Of a stretch of DNA of 64,000 nt, positions 36,250-44,702 are shown in pieces. The DNA is from Pelosinus fermentans DSM 17108 (GTDB lineage Bacteria; Bacillota; Negativicutes; DSM-13327), in NCBI RefSeq assembly GCF_000271485.2, contig NZ_AKVN02000001.1, positions 3,993,501 to 4,057,500 on the forward strand. Direction: 5' to 3'. The position numbers were made by a program, and so were the translations under genes. The notes below the pieces were generated by a model. The model saw nothing but the letters and a program-made list of their open reading frames with translations. It searched no databases and was not told the DNA's origin. The stretch's first letter is position 1; each line of letters starts with the position of its first letter.

Positions 36250-36320
36250 GAAGAACACGAAGTAAACATACTCGACCTATTAACTTCGCCTCTTCGCGCC
36301 TTCGCGGTTCCGTGTTTTTG
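36224..36320. repeat. GCGAAG palindromic repeat, element 2
   Basis: GAACCGCGAAGACGCGAAGA at 36226 faces TCTTCGCGCCTTCGCGGTTC at about 36291-36310, with a CGAAG-rich interior and TTTTT at the end. It overlaps the mobA stop codon. It is related to the element at 34449-34526. Confidence 0.82.
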
Positions 36321-36374
36321 CTCCAAAAAAGCTTATAAATTCTATACTATGATAACAAAAGCAGGTGATTTAAA

Positions 36375-37586
36375 ATGATTGTACTAGAAGATGCCCTTAC
36401 CCTTTTATTAAACCATGCACCACTGCCTTGCAGTACCACGAGATACCCTCTGGCAGAGTGTTTTGGCCGTATTTTAGCAGAAGATATTACTTCCACCATG
36501 GATTTTCCCCCTTTTAATCGTTCCCCGTTAGACGGGTATGCGGTACAACTGAAAGATATTGTCCACGTGTCCCCAGAACATCCTGTCCTGCTCATGCAAA
36601 TCGAATCCGTACCTGCAGGATCAGTTCCTTGCAAAATTGTCACTTCCGGACAGGCAACACGAATCATGACGGGCGCCAAAATTCCTGAAGGTGCTGATGC
36701 CGTCGTTCGCCTAGAAGATACTCGCCTAGTCAATGATCAGATTGAAATACTGACTGCCGACAAAGCAGCAACCAATATTTGTTCTCAAGGTGAAGAAATT
36801 CGTATCAATGAGAAAGTATTAACAACAGGCACTCTCTTAGAAGAAGGAGCACTTGGGCTCTTGTCCATGTTAGGACAGGCCAATCCACTGGTCTTCCATA
36901 AACCAAAGATTTGTATCCTTGCCACAGGCAGTGAACTTTTGTCTCCTTCTGCTCCTATGAAACTTGGCAAAATTCGCGATTCCAATAGTTATATGCTATT
37001 GGCAAAAACCCTTAAGGCTGGAGGAGAGCCTGTTTTACTTGGACATGTAGAAGACAATTTATCCTCTATCATTACAAAGCTTTCTGAGCTGCCTGATCTG
37101 CCTGTATATATTACAACAGGCGGCGCTTCTGTTGGCGATTATGATTTAATGGAAAAACTATTTCAGGAACTGCAAATCCCCCTTCTCTTTAAAGGCGTAG
37201 CAATGAAGCCGGGCATGCCTGTTTTAGCTGGGGTTTGGAAAAACTCCTTACTCATTGCTCTATCTGGCAATCCCGCAGCTGGCAGTGTTTCCTTCGAGAT
37301 GCTAATCAGCCCGCTGATTCGTAAAATTACAGGATTACGGAATTGGAACCACAAAAAGACGATTGTAAAGCTTTGCGGTACCTTTACGAAAACTTCGCCA
37401 ACTCGCCGTTTTGTTTGGGCACGCTGGTTTATGAAACAAGGTTTCATCTTTGCAGAACCATTGTCTCATCAAGGTAATGGAATGCTGAAATCTGCCTTAG
37501 AAGCCAATGCATTACTTGAAATCCCAGCTCATAATTCCCCTATAAAAGACGGAACAGAGCTAGAAGCAATCCTTTTACATCTATAA
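36375..37586 (+). CDS. moeA: Molybdopterin molybdenumtransferase MoeA
   Basis: A 403-residue enzyme inserting molybdate into adenylylated molybdopterin. The N-terminal signature DFPPFNRSPLDGYAVQ (about 48-63) and RIMTGAKIPEGADAVVR are present. The MoaB-like central domain carries CILATGSELL and ITTGGASVGDYDLMEK (molybdopterin binding), then FKGVAMKPGMPVLAG and ALSGNPAAGSVSFEMLI. All domains are full length. It is the second Mo-cofactor gene downstream of lysR; the palindromic repeat lies between mobA and moeA. Confidence 0.93.
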   Translation: MIVLEDALTLLLNHAPLPCSTTRYPLAECFGRILAEDITSTMDFPPFNRSPLDGYAVQLKDIVHVSPEHPVLLMQIESVPAGSVPCKIVTSGQATRIMTGAKIPEGADAVVRLEDTRLVNDQIEILTADKAATNICSQGEEIRINEKVLTTGTLLEEGALGLLSMLGQANPLVFHKPKICILATGSELLSPSAPMKLGKIRDSNSYMLLAKTLKAGGEPVLLGHVEDNLSSIITKLSELPDLPVYITTGGASVGDYDLMEKLFQELQIPLLFKGVAMKPGMPVLAGVWKNSLLIALSGNPAAGSVSFEMLISPLIRKITGLRNWNHKKTIVKLCGTFTKTSPTRRFVWARWFMKQGFIFAEPLSHQGNGMLKSALEANALLEIPAHNSPIKDGTELEAILLHL

Positions 37587-37623
37587 AACGGGTACCATTC
37601 TTCCTAAAGGAGCGTTATTCTTA

Positions 37624-38640
37624 ATGAAAACCATACATGTAACCAATGCTGTCGGCTTAGTGCTTGGTCAAGATCTAACGAGAGTTGTCCCTGGAGAATT
37701 CAAAGGAGTAGCTTTTCACAAAGGACATATTATTCGTTCTGAAGATATTCCAGTAATGATGAACATGGGCAAGGATCATGTCTATATTTTGGAACTTGGT
37801 CCCGGAGATGTTCACGAAAATGCAGCAGCCGAGCAGCTTTCACTGCTGTCAGCAGGCGCTAATATCATTCAGGAACAAGCCAGTGAGGGCAAAGTCAAGA
37901 TGCTGGCTGATACCTTTGGCTTATTGGATATTCATATCGATAAGCTATTACAAATTAACGAGATGACCGGAGTCGCTCTATCCACTCTGCATTCTGGCAC
38001 ACTCGTCAATAAGGATGAAGTCGTTGCTACTGCCAAAATCATTCCATTAACGCTGCCACAAGACACCTTGGATCATATTGAAAGAATCTGCGCCTCTGAA
38101 AAAATCATTTCCATTAGACCCATACCAGCAAAAAAAGCTGGCTTAGTTGTTACTGGCAATGAAGTTTTTTATGGTCGTATCAAAGATCGATTTGAAGAAG
38201 TCATTCAGAAAAAAGTATCAGACTTAGGCAGCTGCCTGTCACAAACTATTTTTGTGCCAGATGATATCGAGAAAGTTTCTGCCGCAATTAAAGAACTTTC
38301 TCGCGAAAATGATTTGGTCTTTGTCACTGGCGGCATGTCTGTCGATCCTGATGACGTCACGCCCCTAGCAGTACGTCAAACTGGTGCAGAGGTTATTGTT
38401 TACGGCAGCCCCGTATTGCCGGGTGCTATGTTTCTATTCGCCTATCTTAATGATACACCCATTTTGGGTATTCCTGCTTGCGGTATGTTTAGTAAAATTA
38501 CTGTTTTAGATGTCATCCTGCCTAAAGTTCTTATTGGAGATAAAATTACGTCCCGCTTCATTGCTTCCTTAGGTCATGGAGGCTTATGCCGCACCTGTAG
38601 CGAAGGATGTCATTATCCTAATTGCTCCTTTTGCAAATAA
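37624..38640 (+). CDS. Molybdopterin-binding domain protein with C-terminal Cys cluster
   Basis: A 338-residue protein whose C-terminal half is a MoaB/MoeA-type fold: GLVVTGNEVFYGRIKDRFEE and FVTGGMSVDPDDVTPLAVRQ. The first 150 residues resemble the SAF/MoeA-N region of a group of Firmicute proteins found next to moeA. The end contains five cysteines in CRTCSEGCHYPNCSFCK, which could hold a metal or Fe-S cluster. It probably acts in molybdopterin handling, but the exact step is not known. It starts 37 bp after moeA, with AAGGAG upstream, and ends the operon. Confidence 0.8.
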   Translation: MKTIHVTNAVGLVLGQDLTRVVPGEFKGVAFHKGHIIRSEDIPVMMNMGKDHVYILELGPGDVHENAAAEQLSLLSAGANIIQEQASEGKVKMLADTFGLLDIHIDKLLQINEMTGVALSTLHSGTLVNKDEVVATAKIIPLTLPQDTLDHIERICASEKIISIRPIPAKKAGLVVTGNEVFYGRIKDRFEEVIQKKVSDLGSCLSQTIFVPDDIEKVSAAIKELSRENDLVFVTGGMSVDPDDVTPLAVRQTGAEVIVYGSPVLPGAMFLFAYLNDTPILGIPACGMFSKITVLDVILPKVLIGDKITSRFIASLGHGGLCRTCSEGCHYPNCSFCK

Positions 38641-38668
38641 TAAACGATTGCTAAACAAGACTAGAGCA

Positions 38669-38708
38669 AAGAAGTTGTTTGTACCTATCTGCAAACAGCT
38701 TCTTTTTC
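38669..38708 (+). terminator. Terminator of the lysR-mobA-moeA operon
   Basis: AAGAAGTTGTTTG (38669) pairs with CAAACAGCTTCTT (ending 38704), with one G-T pair, followed by TTTCTG. It lies about 30 bases past the stop codon. Confidence 0.8.
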
Positions 38709-38895
38709 TGTGCGAAAAAACGCTGACGAATCCCTTAAAGCAATAAAAGGAATCGAAAAAAATACTTTTCAAATTGCAGGTATCAAAATGAAAGGCAGCG
38801 AACTATTATTTAATAACATTATTCGCTATTTTTCGACTTATTTTTCAAAAACTCCATTTTTTTACATTCAACTCTTGCATTGGGGTGAACCAGTT

Positions 38896-40593
38896 TTGAA
38901 AACCTTCGTCCATAGAATTCGCAACTTCATTTTATTCATTTCCATATGGAAGATACTCTTACTCCCTGCTGGCGCATCTGCTCAAGAGATGCCCTTGCAA
39001 TTAAAATGGATACACCAATCTCAGCTTGCGGGTTATTATGCTGCTATTGAAAAAGGATTCTACCAGAACGATGGTTTGGGTGTTATTATGAATGAGGTTG
39101 TGCAAGAACAATCCTTTTTGGGCGTGGACAATTCTTCTTTAATTCGTCGACTCATTTACATTATTGGAGTTTTAACATTGGGTTTGATCTTATTTATCAT
39201 TTTTAATATCAAACTTAAAAATATGGTACGTAAACGGACATTTAGCCTGGAGAAAAAGTTTGATGAGCTCAAAGAGAAGGAAGAAATAATCCGTCACCTG
39301 GCATATTATGATACATTGACTAATCTGCCAAACCGTCTATACATGCAAGATATGATTTCAGCAAAAGCAGCCGCATCGCAAAAAGATGAAAATGGGTTCG
39401 CTGTTGTATTTGTTGACCTGGATGATTTTAAGCGAATTAATGATGCTATGGGTCATGCTGTCGGTGATGATTTTTTAAAAATAGTTACACAAAGAATACT
39501 GAGTTGTTTAAGGGATAATGATACCATTGCTCGTATCGGCGGTGATGAATTCTTTCTGTTATTACCCAACTTGGACAAAGAAAAAACAACATTGGCAGTG
39601 GAGAAAGTAATAAATGCAATTAAGGCACCATGCCTGTACCGGAAAAACCTTTATTATCTTTCAGCCAGTGCTGGGATTGCTTTTTCTCCCCAGAATGGTC
39701 AGCAATTTGATGACCTTATTAAAACCGCTGCTATGGCACTTTATGAAGCCAAGCGTCAGGGTAAAAACCGTTTTGATTTTTTCACTGAAAAAATGCAGCT
39801 CCAATCCATCAACCGTCTGGAAATGGAAATGGATTTGCACCAGGCAATCAACAATCATTCTGGATTGGTATTGCACTATCAACCTCAGATCTCTTATGAC
39901 GGCAGCATTGTGGGTGTGGAAGCTCTTGTACGCTGGAACCATCCAACGAAAGGGTTGCTGTATCCTGATTCCTTTATTCCTTTGGCGGAAGAAACGGGAC
40001 TTATTATTCCCTTAGGCGATTGGGTAACTCTTACTGCTTGCAAGCAAAATATACAATGGCAGAAATCCGGCTATCCTCCCATGAGGATTTCAGTAAATTT
40101 ATCAGTGAAACAATTTCAAAATCCCCACCTTCTGCAGAACATCCAAAGCATTTTACAAAAAACAGGCTTGCCACCTCATTTACTGGAACTAGAGATTACC
40201 GAAACGGTTGCAATTAGTCATGCGGATCTTACTCTATCTTTACTGAATTCGCTGCGCTCCATAGGAGTTCGCCTAGCCCTAGACGACTTCGGCGTAGGGT
40301 ATTCGTCTTTTATGTATTTGAGAAGTTTCCCCATTGATATTTTGAAAATTGATAAATCCTTTATCCGTGATATCACTTTAAATCAAGAAAGCCAAGCTAT
40401 TATCCAGGCCATTTTACAAGTTGCCAAAAGCCTGCGCTTCAAAGTAGTGGCAGAAGGGGTAGAAACCTCAGAACAGCTCGCTTCTCTAAAAAAGCTTGAT
40501 TGCCCTATCATGCAGGGTTATCTATTTAGCAGACCCGTACCTGCGGACAAAATCGATATCTTTTTGCAAGGCAAAAATCAATGGAATTATTAA
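38896..40593 (+). CDS. GGDEF-EAL protein with a truncated NMT1-type sensor
   Basis: The reading frame is open from 38710, but that point is inside a terminator; TTG 38896, six bases after GGGGTGA, begins a plausible signal sequence (KTFVHRIRNFILFISIWKIL...ASAQ). The mature part begins LQLKWIHQSQLAGYYAAIEK, the opening of an NMT1/THI5-like periplasmic binding domain. That domain is cut after about 40 residues and joins directly to a membrane helix (YIIGVLTLGLILFIIF). The GGDEF domain has IARIGGDEFFLL with an RDND I-site. The EAL domain has EALVRW, NLSVKQF, ITETVAI, DDFGVGYSS, KIDKSFI and VAEGVET. Both catalytic domains look intact, so it could make or degrade c-di-GMP. Length is about 565. Confidence 0.85.
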   Translation: MKTFVHRIRNFILFISIWKILLLPAGASAQEMPLQLKWIHQSQLAGYYAAIEKGFYQNDGLGVIMNEVVQEQSFLGVDNSSLIRRLIYIIGVLTLGLILFIIFNIKLKNMVRKRTFSLEKKFDELKEKEEIIRHLAYYDTLTNLPNRLYMQDMISAKAAASQKDENGFAVVFVDLDDFKRINDAMGHAVGDDFLKIVTQRILSCLRDNDTIARIGGDEFFLLLPNLDKEKTTLAVEKVINAIKAPCLYRKNLYYLSASAGIAFSPQNGQQFDDLIKTAAMALYEAKRQGKNRFDFFTEKMQLQSINRLEMEMDLHQAINNHSGLVLHYQPQISYDGSIVGVEALVRWNHPTKGLLYPDSFIPLAEETGLIIPLGDWVTLTACKQNIQWQKSGYPPMRISVNLSVKQFQNPHLLQNIQSILQKTGLPPHLLELEITETVAISHADLTLSLLNSLRSIGVRLALDDFGVGYSSFMYLRSFPIDILKIDKSFIRDITLNQESQAIIQAILQVAKSLRFKVVAEGVETSEQLASLKKLDCPIMQGYLFSRPVPADKIDIFLQGKNQWNY

Positions 40594-40643
40594 TACCCGA
40601 TCTAAAACTGTTTTATATTGCTATTATCTTATACCCATTATGC

Positions 40644-40688
40644 AAAATACCATTCACCTGCTTCTGGTAAGCAAGTGAATGGTATTTT
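40644..40688. terminator. Bidirectional terminator
   Basis: AAAATACCATTCACCTGCTT (40644) pairs with its complement ending 40688 (one mismatch), loop CTGGT, with T residues on either side. It separates the GGDEF-EAL gene from the convergent small gene. Confidence 0.88.
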
Positions 40689-40710
40689 AAAGGAGAATAA
40701 AACGGCTCCG

Positions 40711-40941
40711 TTACATTCTTCTCCAATTTTTATTTGATTCTTTAATCATGGCCGGGACTACTCTGACTGGGTGAACAGTTACAAAAAGGTATGCATCTTC
40801 TGAATGTGTTCTTTTTCTAAAGATAAATGGCAGGAATACCAATAACACAATTGCACCCACAATATATATCTCGGGCAAACTTAATATGAATAGACTGCTG
40901 ATAAAAAGAATAACCGTGATGATATACATACAAATGAACAT
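40711..40941 (-). CDS. Small membrane protein under riboswitch control
   Basis: A 76-residue protein with two close hydrophobic segments (about 1-23 and 26-42) and a cytoplasmic-looking basic tail ending KESNKNWRRM. GGAGGTG lies 11 bases before the ATG. I do not recognise a family. Its leader contains a c-di-GMP-I riboswitch at 41113-41185, a terminator at 41059-41099 and a strong promoter at 41207-41235, all in the right order. Its expression should therefore follow c-di-GMP. The convergent neighbour is a GGDEF-EAL protein. Confidence 0.72.
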   Translation of the reverse strand: MFICMYIITVILFISSLFILSLPEIYIVGAIVLLVFLPFIFRKRTHSEDAYLFVTVHPVRVVPAMIKESNKNWRRM

Positions 40942-41058
40942 TATAACTTTTTCACCTCCGATACTTCTAAACTAGTATTATCTACACTTGCTATGGCACC
41001 TAATCATCATACTCTGCTTTACTTCTTTCCATGATTCTCTACAGCTCCATATACTTAT

Positions 41059-41099
41059 AAAAGTGAACGATCAGAGATATACCCTGACCGTTCACTTTT
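41059..41099 (-). terminator. Terminator of the riboswitch expression platform
   Basis: AAAAGTGAACG (41059) pairs with CGTTCACTTTT (41089-41099), with further TCAG/CTGA pairing, followed by TTTTATAAG on the reverse strand. It starts 13 bases after the aptamer and about 118 bases before the gene. Confidence 0.85.
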
Positions 41100-41112
41100 A
41101 ATTAAACTAAAA

Positions 41113-41185
41113 CGGCAACCTGGCAATCATAGACCTCTGTCCTTAGACCCATAGCTTTGCGTCCCCATCTTTCGACAGGTTTGCC
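41113..41185 (-). ncRNA. Cyclic di-GMP-I (GEMM) riboswitch aptamer
   Basis: The reverse strand reads GGCAAACCTGTCGAAAGATG, then GGGACGCAAAGC, then GGGTCTAAGGACAGAGGTC and GATTGCCAGGTTGCCG. The GNRA tetraloop in the first arm, the invariant GACGCAAAGC core, the CTAAGGACAG receptor side and the terminal GCCAGGTTGCC all match the GEMM class I consensus, in order and spacing. The aptamer is about 73 nt, the normal size. The following terminator means ligand binding controls transcription of the 76-residue protein. Whether it is an ON or OFF switch needs the alternative pairings to be folded. Confidence 0.93.
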
Positions 41186-41206
41186 AAATATTTACTTACT
41201 TTCATC

Positions 41207-41235
41207 ATAATAATACTAAAAACTACATAAGTCAA
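41207..41235 (-). promoter_or_regulatory. Sigma-A-type promoter of the riboswitch transcript
   Basis: On the reverse strand TTGACT (41235-41230) and TATTAT (41212-41207) are separated by exactly 17 bases, about 20 bases before the aptamer. Confidence 0.8.
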
Positions 41236-41347
41236 GCATTTTTTAGGACTTAAACCCCATGATTCGAGATATAAGTCCTATTGCTCATCTATAAAAAAAG
41301 CCGTCTATCTCTCAATAAACAAGTCGAAGCCTCTTATTCTGATCCAT

Positions 41348-42037
41348 TTAGGCCTTCTTCCTTCCATGTGGACAAACCGCAACACAAATCCCACAAACAT
41401 GTCCATGGAATTGAGAGTAGTTATTTATTTTCCATAAGTCACATTTTCTAACATCAATTAATTTTTCCCTTGGTAAACTCTCATCCCAGAGATTGCCGAC
41501 AATTGCACCCGCAGGGCATGCACCGACGCATTTTTTACATGTTCCACAATAATTTGTTCCAACTAAATCATTCGTCTGAAATGGTATGTCCGTTAATACC
41601 GTAGAAATCCTAATCCTTGGACCATATTTTCTCGTTATTAAAAGAGAGCTTTTGCCGATCCACCCCAACCCGCCCCTTACGGCTGCGGCTTTATGAGGAA
41701 ATTCACCTTTAATATTGACAAAATCAGTTCTCTTGGAAGAGGGTATGGCATAAGCAAGATACCCCTTCTTATCGATTTCATTTTTTAACTGCTGTGTTAT
41801 CAAATCAAGTTTATCATTTACATTACAATATTCGTCATAATACACTTGATTCGGTCCAGTTATAATCTCATCAACTATGGTTGGCGAAAGAGGCAGTCCA
41901 ATTGTTATTGCATATGGAGTATTCTTAAATTTACAGGAAGAAATATCACCTATATAAGCAAATCCATATAATAGATTTTCAAATGTATCTATTATTTTTA
42001 TTATATCATTTTGTATTTCCAAATCAGTTGTTTGCAT
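41348..42037 (-). CDS. QueG-like double [4Fe-4S] cluster protein
   Basis: A 229-residue protein starting at ATG 42037 (MQTTDLEIQNDIIKI), after GGGAGGGG; an earlier ATG lies outside this site. The C-terminal part holds two ferredoxin-type groups, CGTCKKCVGACPAGAI and CGICVAVCPHG, plus C in RKCDLWK. The middle has HKAAAVRGGLGWIGKSSLLI, as in epoxyqueuosine reductase and related corrinoid/iron-sulfur reductases. It is shorter than QueG (about 380 residues) and lacks HEAT repeats, so it belongs to the short 'epoxyqueuosine reductase-like' group of anaerobes whose substrate is unknown. It follows the LysR gene on the same strand and is probably co-expressed. Confidence 0.8.
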   Translation of the reverse strand: MQTTDLEIQNDIIKIIDTFENLLYGFAYIGDISSCKFKNTPYAITIGLPLSPTIVDEIITGPNQVYYDEYCNVNDKLDLITQQLKNEIDKKGYLAYAIPSSKRTDFVNIKGEFPHKAAAVRGGLGWIGKSSLLITRKYGPRIRISTVLTDIPFQTNDLVGTNYCGTCKKCVGACPAGAIVGNLWDESLPREKLIDVRKCDLWKINNYSQFHGHVCGICVAVCPHGRKKA

Positions 42038-42129
42038 TGTGTTCCCCTCCCAGCTGCTATTGCTTTTATTATACTGGAGAGCGAAGTTTCTTTGAAATTG
42101 AAAAGGATTATGAATCATATAAAAAAAGC

Positions 42130-43002
42130 CTATATCATAAACGAATTTTCCTGAAGTCTTTGAATCAGAGTGTGTACTGTGGCTGAAAGATTTTTATCTT
42201 TACGAGTAATCGCAAACAGCGGGATTTTTAATTCACTCCGTTCGTTAAATAGATGAAAATTTTCATTTTCTGTATTGAGATTCTCTACCACACTTCGTGG
42301 AAGAAGCGCAATCCCTAATCCCTCCGTCATCGCATTTTTTACCGAATCAAAATCGCTATATTCAAAAGTCGAATTCAGTCTATGTTTTTGCAGCAATTCA
42401 TCACACAACATACGAAAGGTACAGCCTTGTCGAAAATTTATCACTGGATAATCATCAAGCTGTGGACACTTCTTATCTTTCATCAGCTTTTTATGTCCCG
42501 CCCAAACAAGTTCTTCCGAATGAATCATAACTGTATTTAAGTATTTCTCAGAAATAAAGTCATGGACAATACCGATATCATATTGATTATTATTAAGTCC
42601 ATTAAGCACGCAGCTTGAATTTAAGCAAATTTCTACGTTAACTTTTCCTGCATTACCGTTTATTTGTAGTTGTAGTAATGCGGGTGAAAGCAGCGAATTG
42701 ATATAGCTGGTTGATATACCAATTCTCATATCCTGAACTTCTGAAAAACAATTCATGTTGATAACTGTTTCACCATAAATTTTGAGAATTTTTTCTGAAG
42801 GGCCAATTAGATACCTGCCAGCATCGGTAATATACAGTTTTTTACCAATCCTTTCAAATAACTGCACCCCAAAATGCTCTTCCAGCGTACGAATTTGGGT
42901 TGAAACAGTTGGCTGTGTAAATGTAAGCAGCTCTGCAGCTTGCGTAATGTTCTCAAGTTTGGCAACTACGCAAAAGGTTTTCAATAAGCGAATATCCACC
43001 AT
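42130..43002 (-). CDS. LysR-family transcriptional regulator
   Basis: A 290-residue LysR protein with the helix-turn-helix ENITQAAELLTFTQPTVSTQIRTLEEHFG at about 17-45 and a normal effector domain. The effector part has GLGIALLPRSVV near residue 235. It lies 92 bp upstream of the QueG-like gene on the same strand. The target is not evident; autoregulation and control of the downstream Fe-S protein are the simplest reading. Confidence 0.87.
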   Translation of the reverse strand: MVDIRLLKTFCVVAKLENITQAAELLTFTQPTVSTQIRTLEEHFGVQLFERIGKKLYITDAGRYLIGPSEKILKIYGETVINMNCFSEVQDMRIGISTSYINSLLSPALLQLQINGNAGKVNVEICLNSSCVLNGLNNNQYDIGIVHDFISEKYLNTVMIHSEELVWAGHKKLMKDKKCPQLDDYPVINFRQGCTFRMLCDELLQKHRLNSTFEYSDFDSVKNAMTEGLGIALLPRSVVENLNTENENFHLFNERSELKIPLFAITRKDKNLSATVHTLIQRLQENSFMI

Positions 43003-43431
43003 ACACCTCGAATACTAGTTTTATTCCTACCTGTAAATCATCCATTTTATCTATTATATAGGCAGCTGGATGATTGATTACCTCATATTTATTTTTAGTT
43101 CATCTGATTGAAAACGCTCTCACTCAAAATTAAACTTTGTATATTTGCGTTTACCGCATTACTCTTACTATACCATTAAAAAACAAATTCCTGCAAAATT
43201 TCTACCTCTTGATTAGAGACTTCATCCTATTTTTTTCGATTCTAATACTGCCTATTCAAAAGTTCCCTTACTTTTGTCCTTAATTTTCGCTTCAGCCCTC
43301 ATATTGAGCCGTTTATCAGCATTTTTCCAAAGAAAAGTCGTGATTCTTTATATTTTGCACCTCTCCAATATTTGACATTTGCTTTTAAAAGGAAGAAAAT
43401 GAAAAGAAAGCTTAATGGTTGGTGATTTTTT
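43003..43431. other. Intergenic region between divergent lysR and cfa
   Basis: About 430 bp with no convincing gene. A TTGACA at about 43373 could be a -35 element for cfa, but the matching -10 is weak. Confidence 0.5.
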
Positions 43432-44628
43432 ATGAAAGCAACATCGCTTTTAGAAAAACAACTGCTAAATACCATCTTTGGGAAAATTGAACACGGCAGC
43501 CTTGGTGTCCGCTACTGGGATGGGGAAGAAATTGCTTATGGCCAAGCAAGAGGGAACATCAAACTTATGTTTAAAACGGTGCCGCGATTCAATTTTGCCA
43601 AGGATCCTGTCCTTGCCCTGGGTGAAGCCTATATGAACGGAGATCTTGATTATGAGGGGCATTTGGAGGATTTCCTTCAGTTACTCGATGCCAATCCCCA
43701 GGTTTTCGCAAAGAACGGTGTCTTAACAAAAACGGTTCAGGCAATGAGTGGGCTAACCAGTCGATTTCAAGCCAAACAAAATATTCAACATCATTATGAT
43801 CTTGGTAATGATTTCTTTTCTTTATGGCTTGATAAAACGATGAGCTATTCCTGCGCCTACTTTAAACATCCCGACGATACGCTGGAACAAGCTCAGTTGC
43901 AAAAAATCGACTATATCTTAAAGAAGTTGAATCTAAAACCGGGGGAAACCTTGCTCGACATAGGCTGCGGCTGGGGCTGGCTCATTATTAAAGCCGTGCA
44001 AACCTATGGTGTGAAAGCGGTAGGTATAACCTTGAGTGAGGAACAATTCCAAAAAAGCCAACAGCGCATTGCCAGTTTAAACCTAACCGATCAAATAACT
44101 GTTAAACTGTTAAATTATCTTGACCTGGACGAGAAAACGTACTGTTTCGATAAAATCGTCAGCGTGGGCATGTTTGAACATGTAGGTAAAAAGAACATCC
44201 CTAACTATCTTGAGAAAGTATCCAGGCTGCTGGCGCCAGGAGGTTTATCACTGCTTCATACAATTACCGATACCACTGAGAGCAAACCGGAAAATTCATG
44301 GATCAAGAAATTCATATTCCCCGGCGGTTATGTTCCTTCCTTGCGCGAAGTCGTATGGCAGCTCCCGGAATATGATTTTCATCTTCTCCATGGAGAAAGT
44401 CTCCGCATGCATTATGCCAAGACTCTTGACTGCTGGTATCATAATTTTTCTGACCACATCGATGCCGTCAAAGAGAAATTTGACGACCAATTTGTCCGAA
44501 TGTGGAGCCTCTATCTCCAAGGCTGCGCTGCTGCGTTCCGTGCTACAGGGCTGGATATTCATCAGCTTCTTTTTTCAAAAGGCTTAAATAATAATCTGCC
44601 GCTAACTTATGATCATCTACATAACTAA
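43432..44628 (+). CDS. cfa: Cyclopropane-fatty-acyl-phospholipid synthase
   Basis: A 398-residue S-adenosylmethionine enzyme that methylenates double bonds of membrane phospholipid acyl chains. The SAM site is LLDIGCGWGWLIIKAV, preceded by the family stretch HHYDLGNDFFSLWLDKTMSYSCAYF. Downstream are ITLSEEQF, VGMFEHVG and FIFPGGYVPSL. The N-terminal lipid-binding domain (1-110) is present. It is a monocistronic gene with a terminator. Such genes are often induced in stationary phase or acid. Confidence 0.93.
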   Translation: MKATSLLEKQLLNTIFGKIEHGSLGVRYWDGEEIAYGQARGNIKLMFKTVPRFNFAKDPVLALGEAYMNGDLDYEGHLEDFLQLLDANPQVFAKNGVLTKTVQAMSGLTSRFQAKQNIQHHYDLGNDFFSLWLDKTMSYSCAYFKHPDDTLEQAQLQKIDYILKKLNLKPGETLLDIGCGWGWLIIKAVQTYGVKAVGITLSEEQFQKSQQRIASLNLTDQITVKLLNYLDLDEKTYCFDKIVSVGMFEHVGKKNIPNYLEKVSRLLAPGGLSLLHTITDTTESKPENSWIKKFIFPGGYVPSLREVVWQLPEYDFHLLHGESLRMHYAKTLDCWYHNFSDHIDAVKEKFDDQFVRMWSLYLQGCAAAFRATGLDIHQLLFSKGLNNNLPLTYDHLHN

Positions 44629-44649
44629 TGCTGTTCTTCAGCTTTTATA

Positions 44650-44699
44650 AAATATCCCCAGCGAAATTCCTTTTGTAAATTTTGCTGGGGATATTTTTT
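44650..44699. terminator. Bidirectional terminator between cfa and the ABC-F gene
   Basis: AAATATCCCCAGC (44650) pairs with GCTGGGGATATTT (ending 44696), followed by TTT; A residues on the left give T on the reverse strand. Confidence 0.85.
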
Positions 44700-44702
44700 A
44701 GG

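Noticed and set aside
38710-38895. N-terminal extension of the GGDEF-EAL protein
   Set aside because: The frame is open but begins at the end of a terminator, has no ribosome site and precedes a natural signal sequence start at 38896.
41245-41282. AGGACTTA/TAAGTCCT hairpin as a terminator
   Set aside because: A residues, not T, follow it on the reverse strand, and it lies upstream of the riboswitch promoter.
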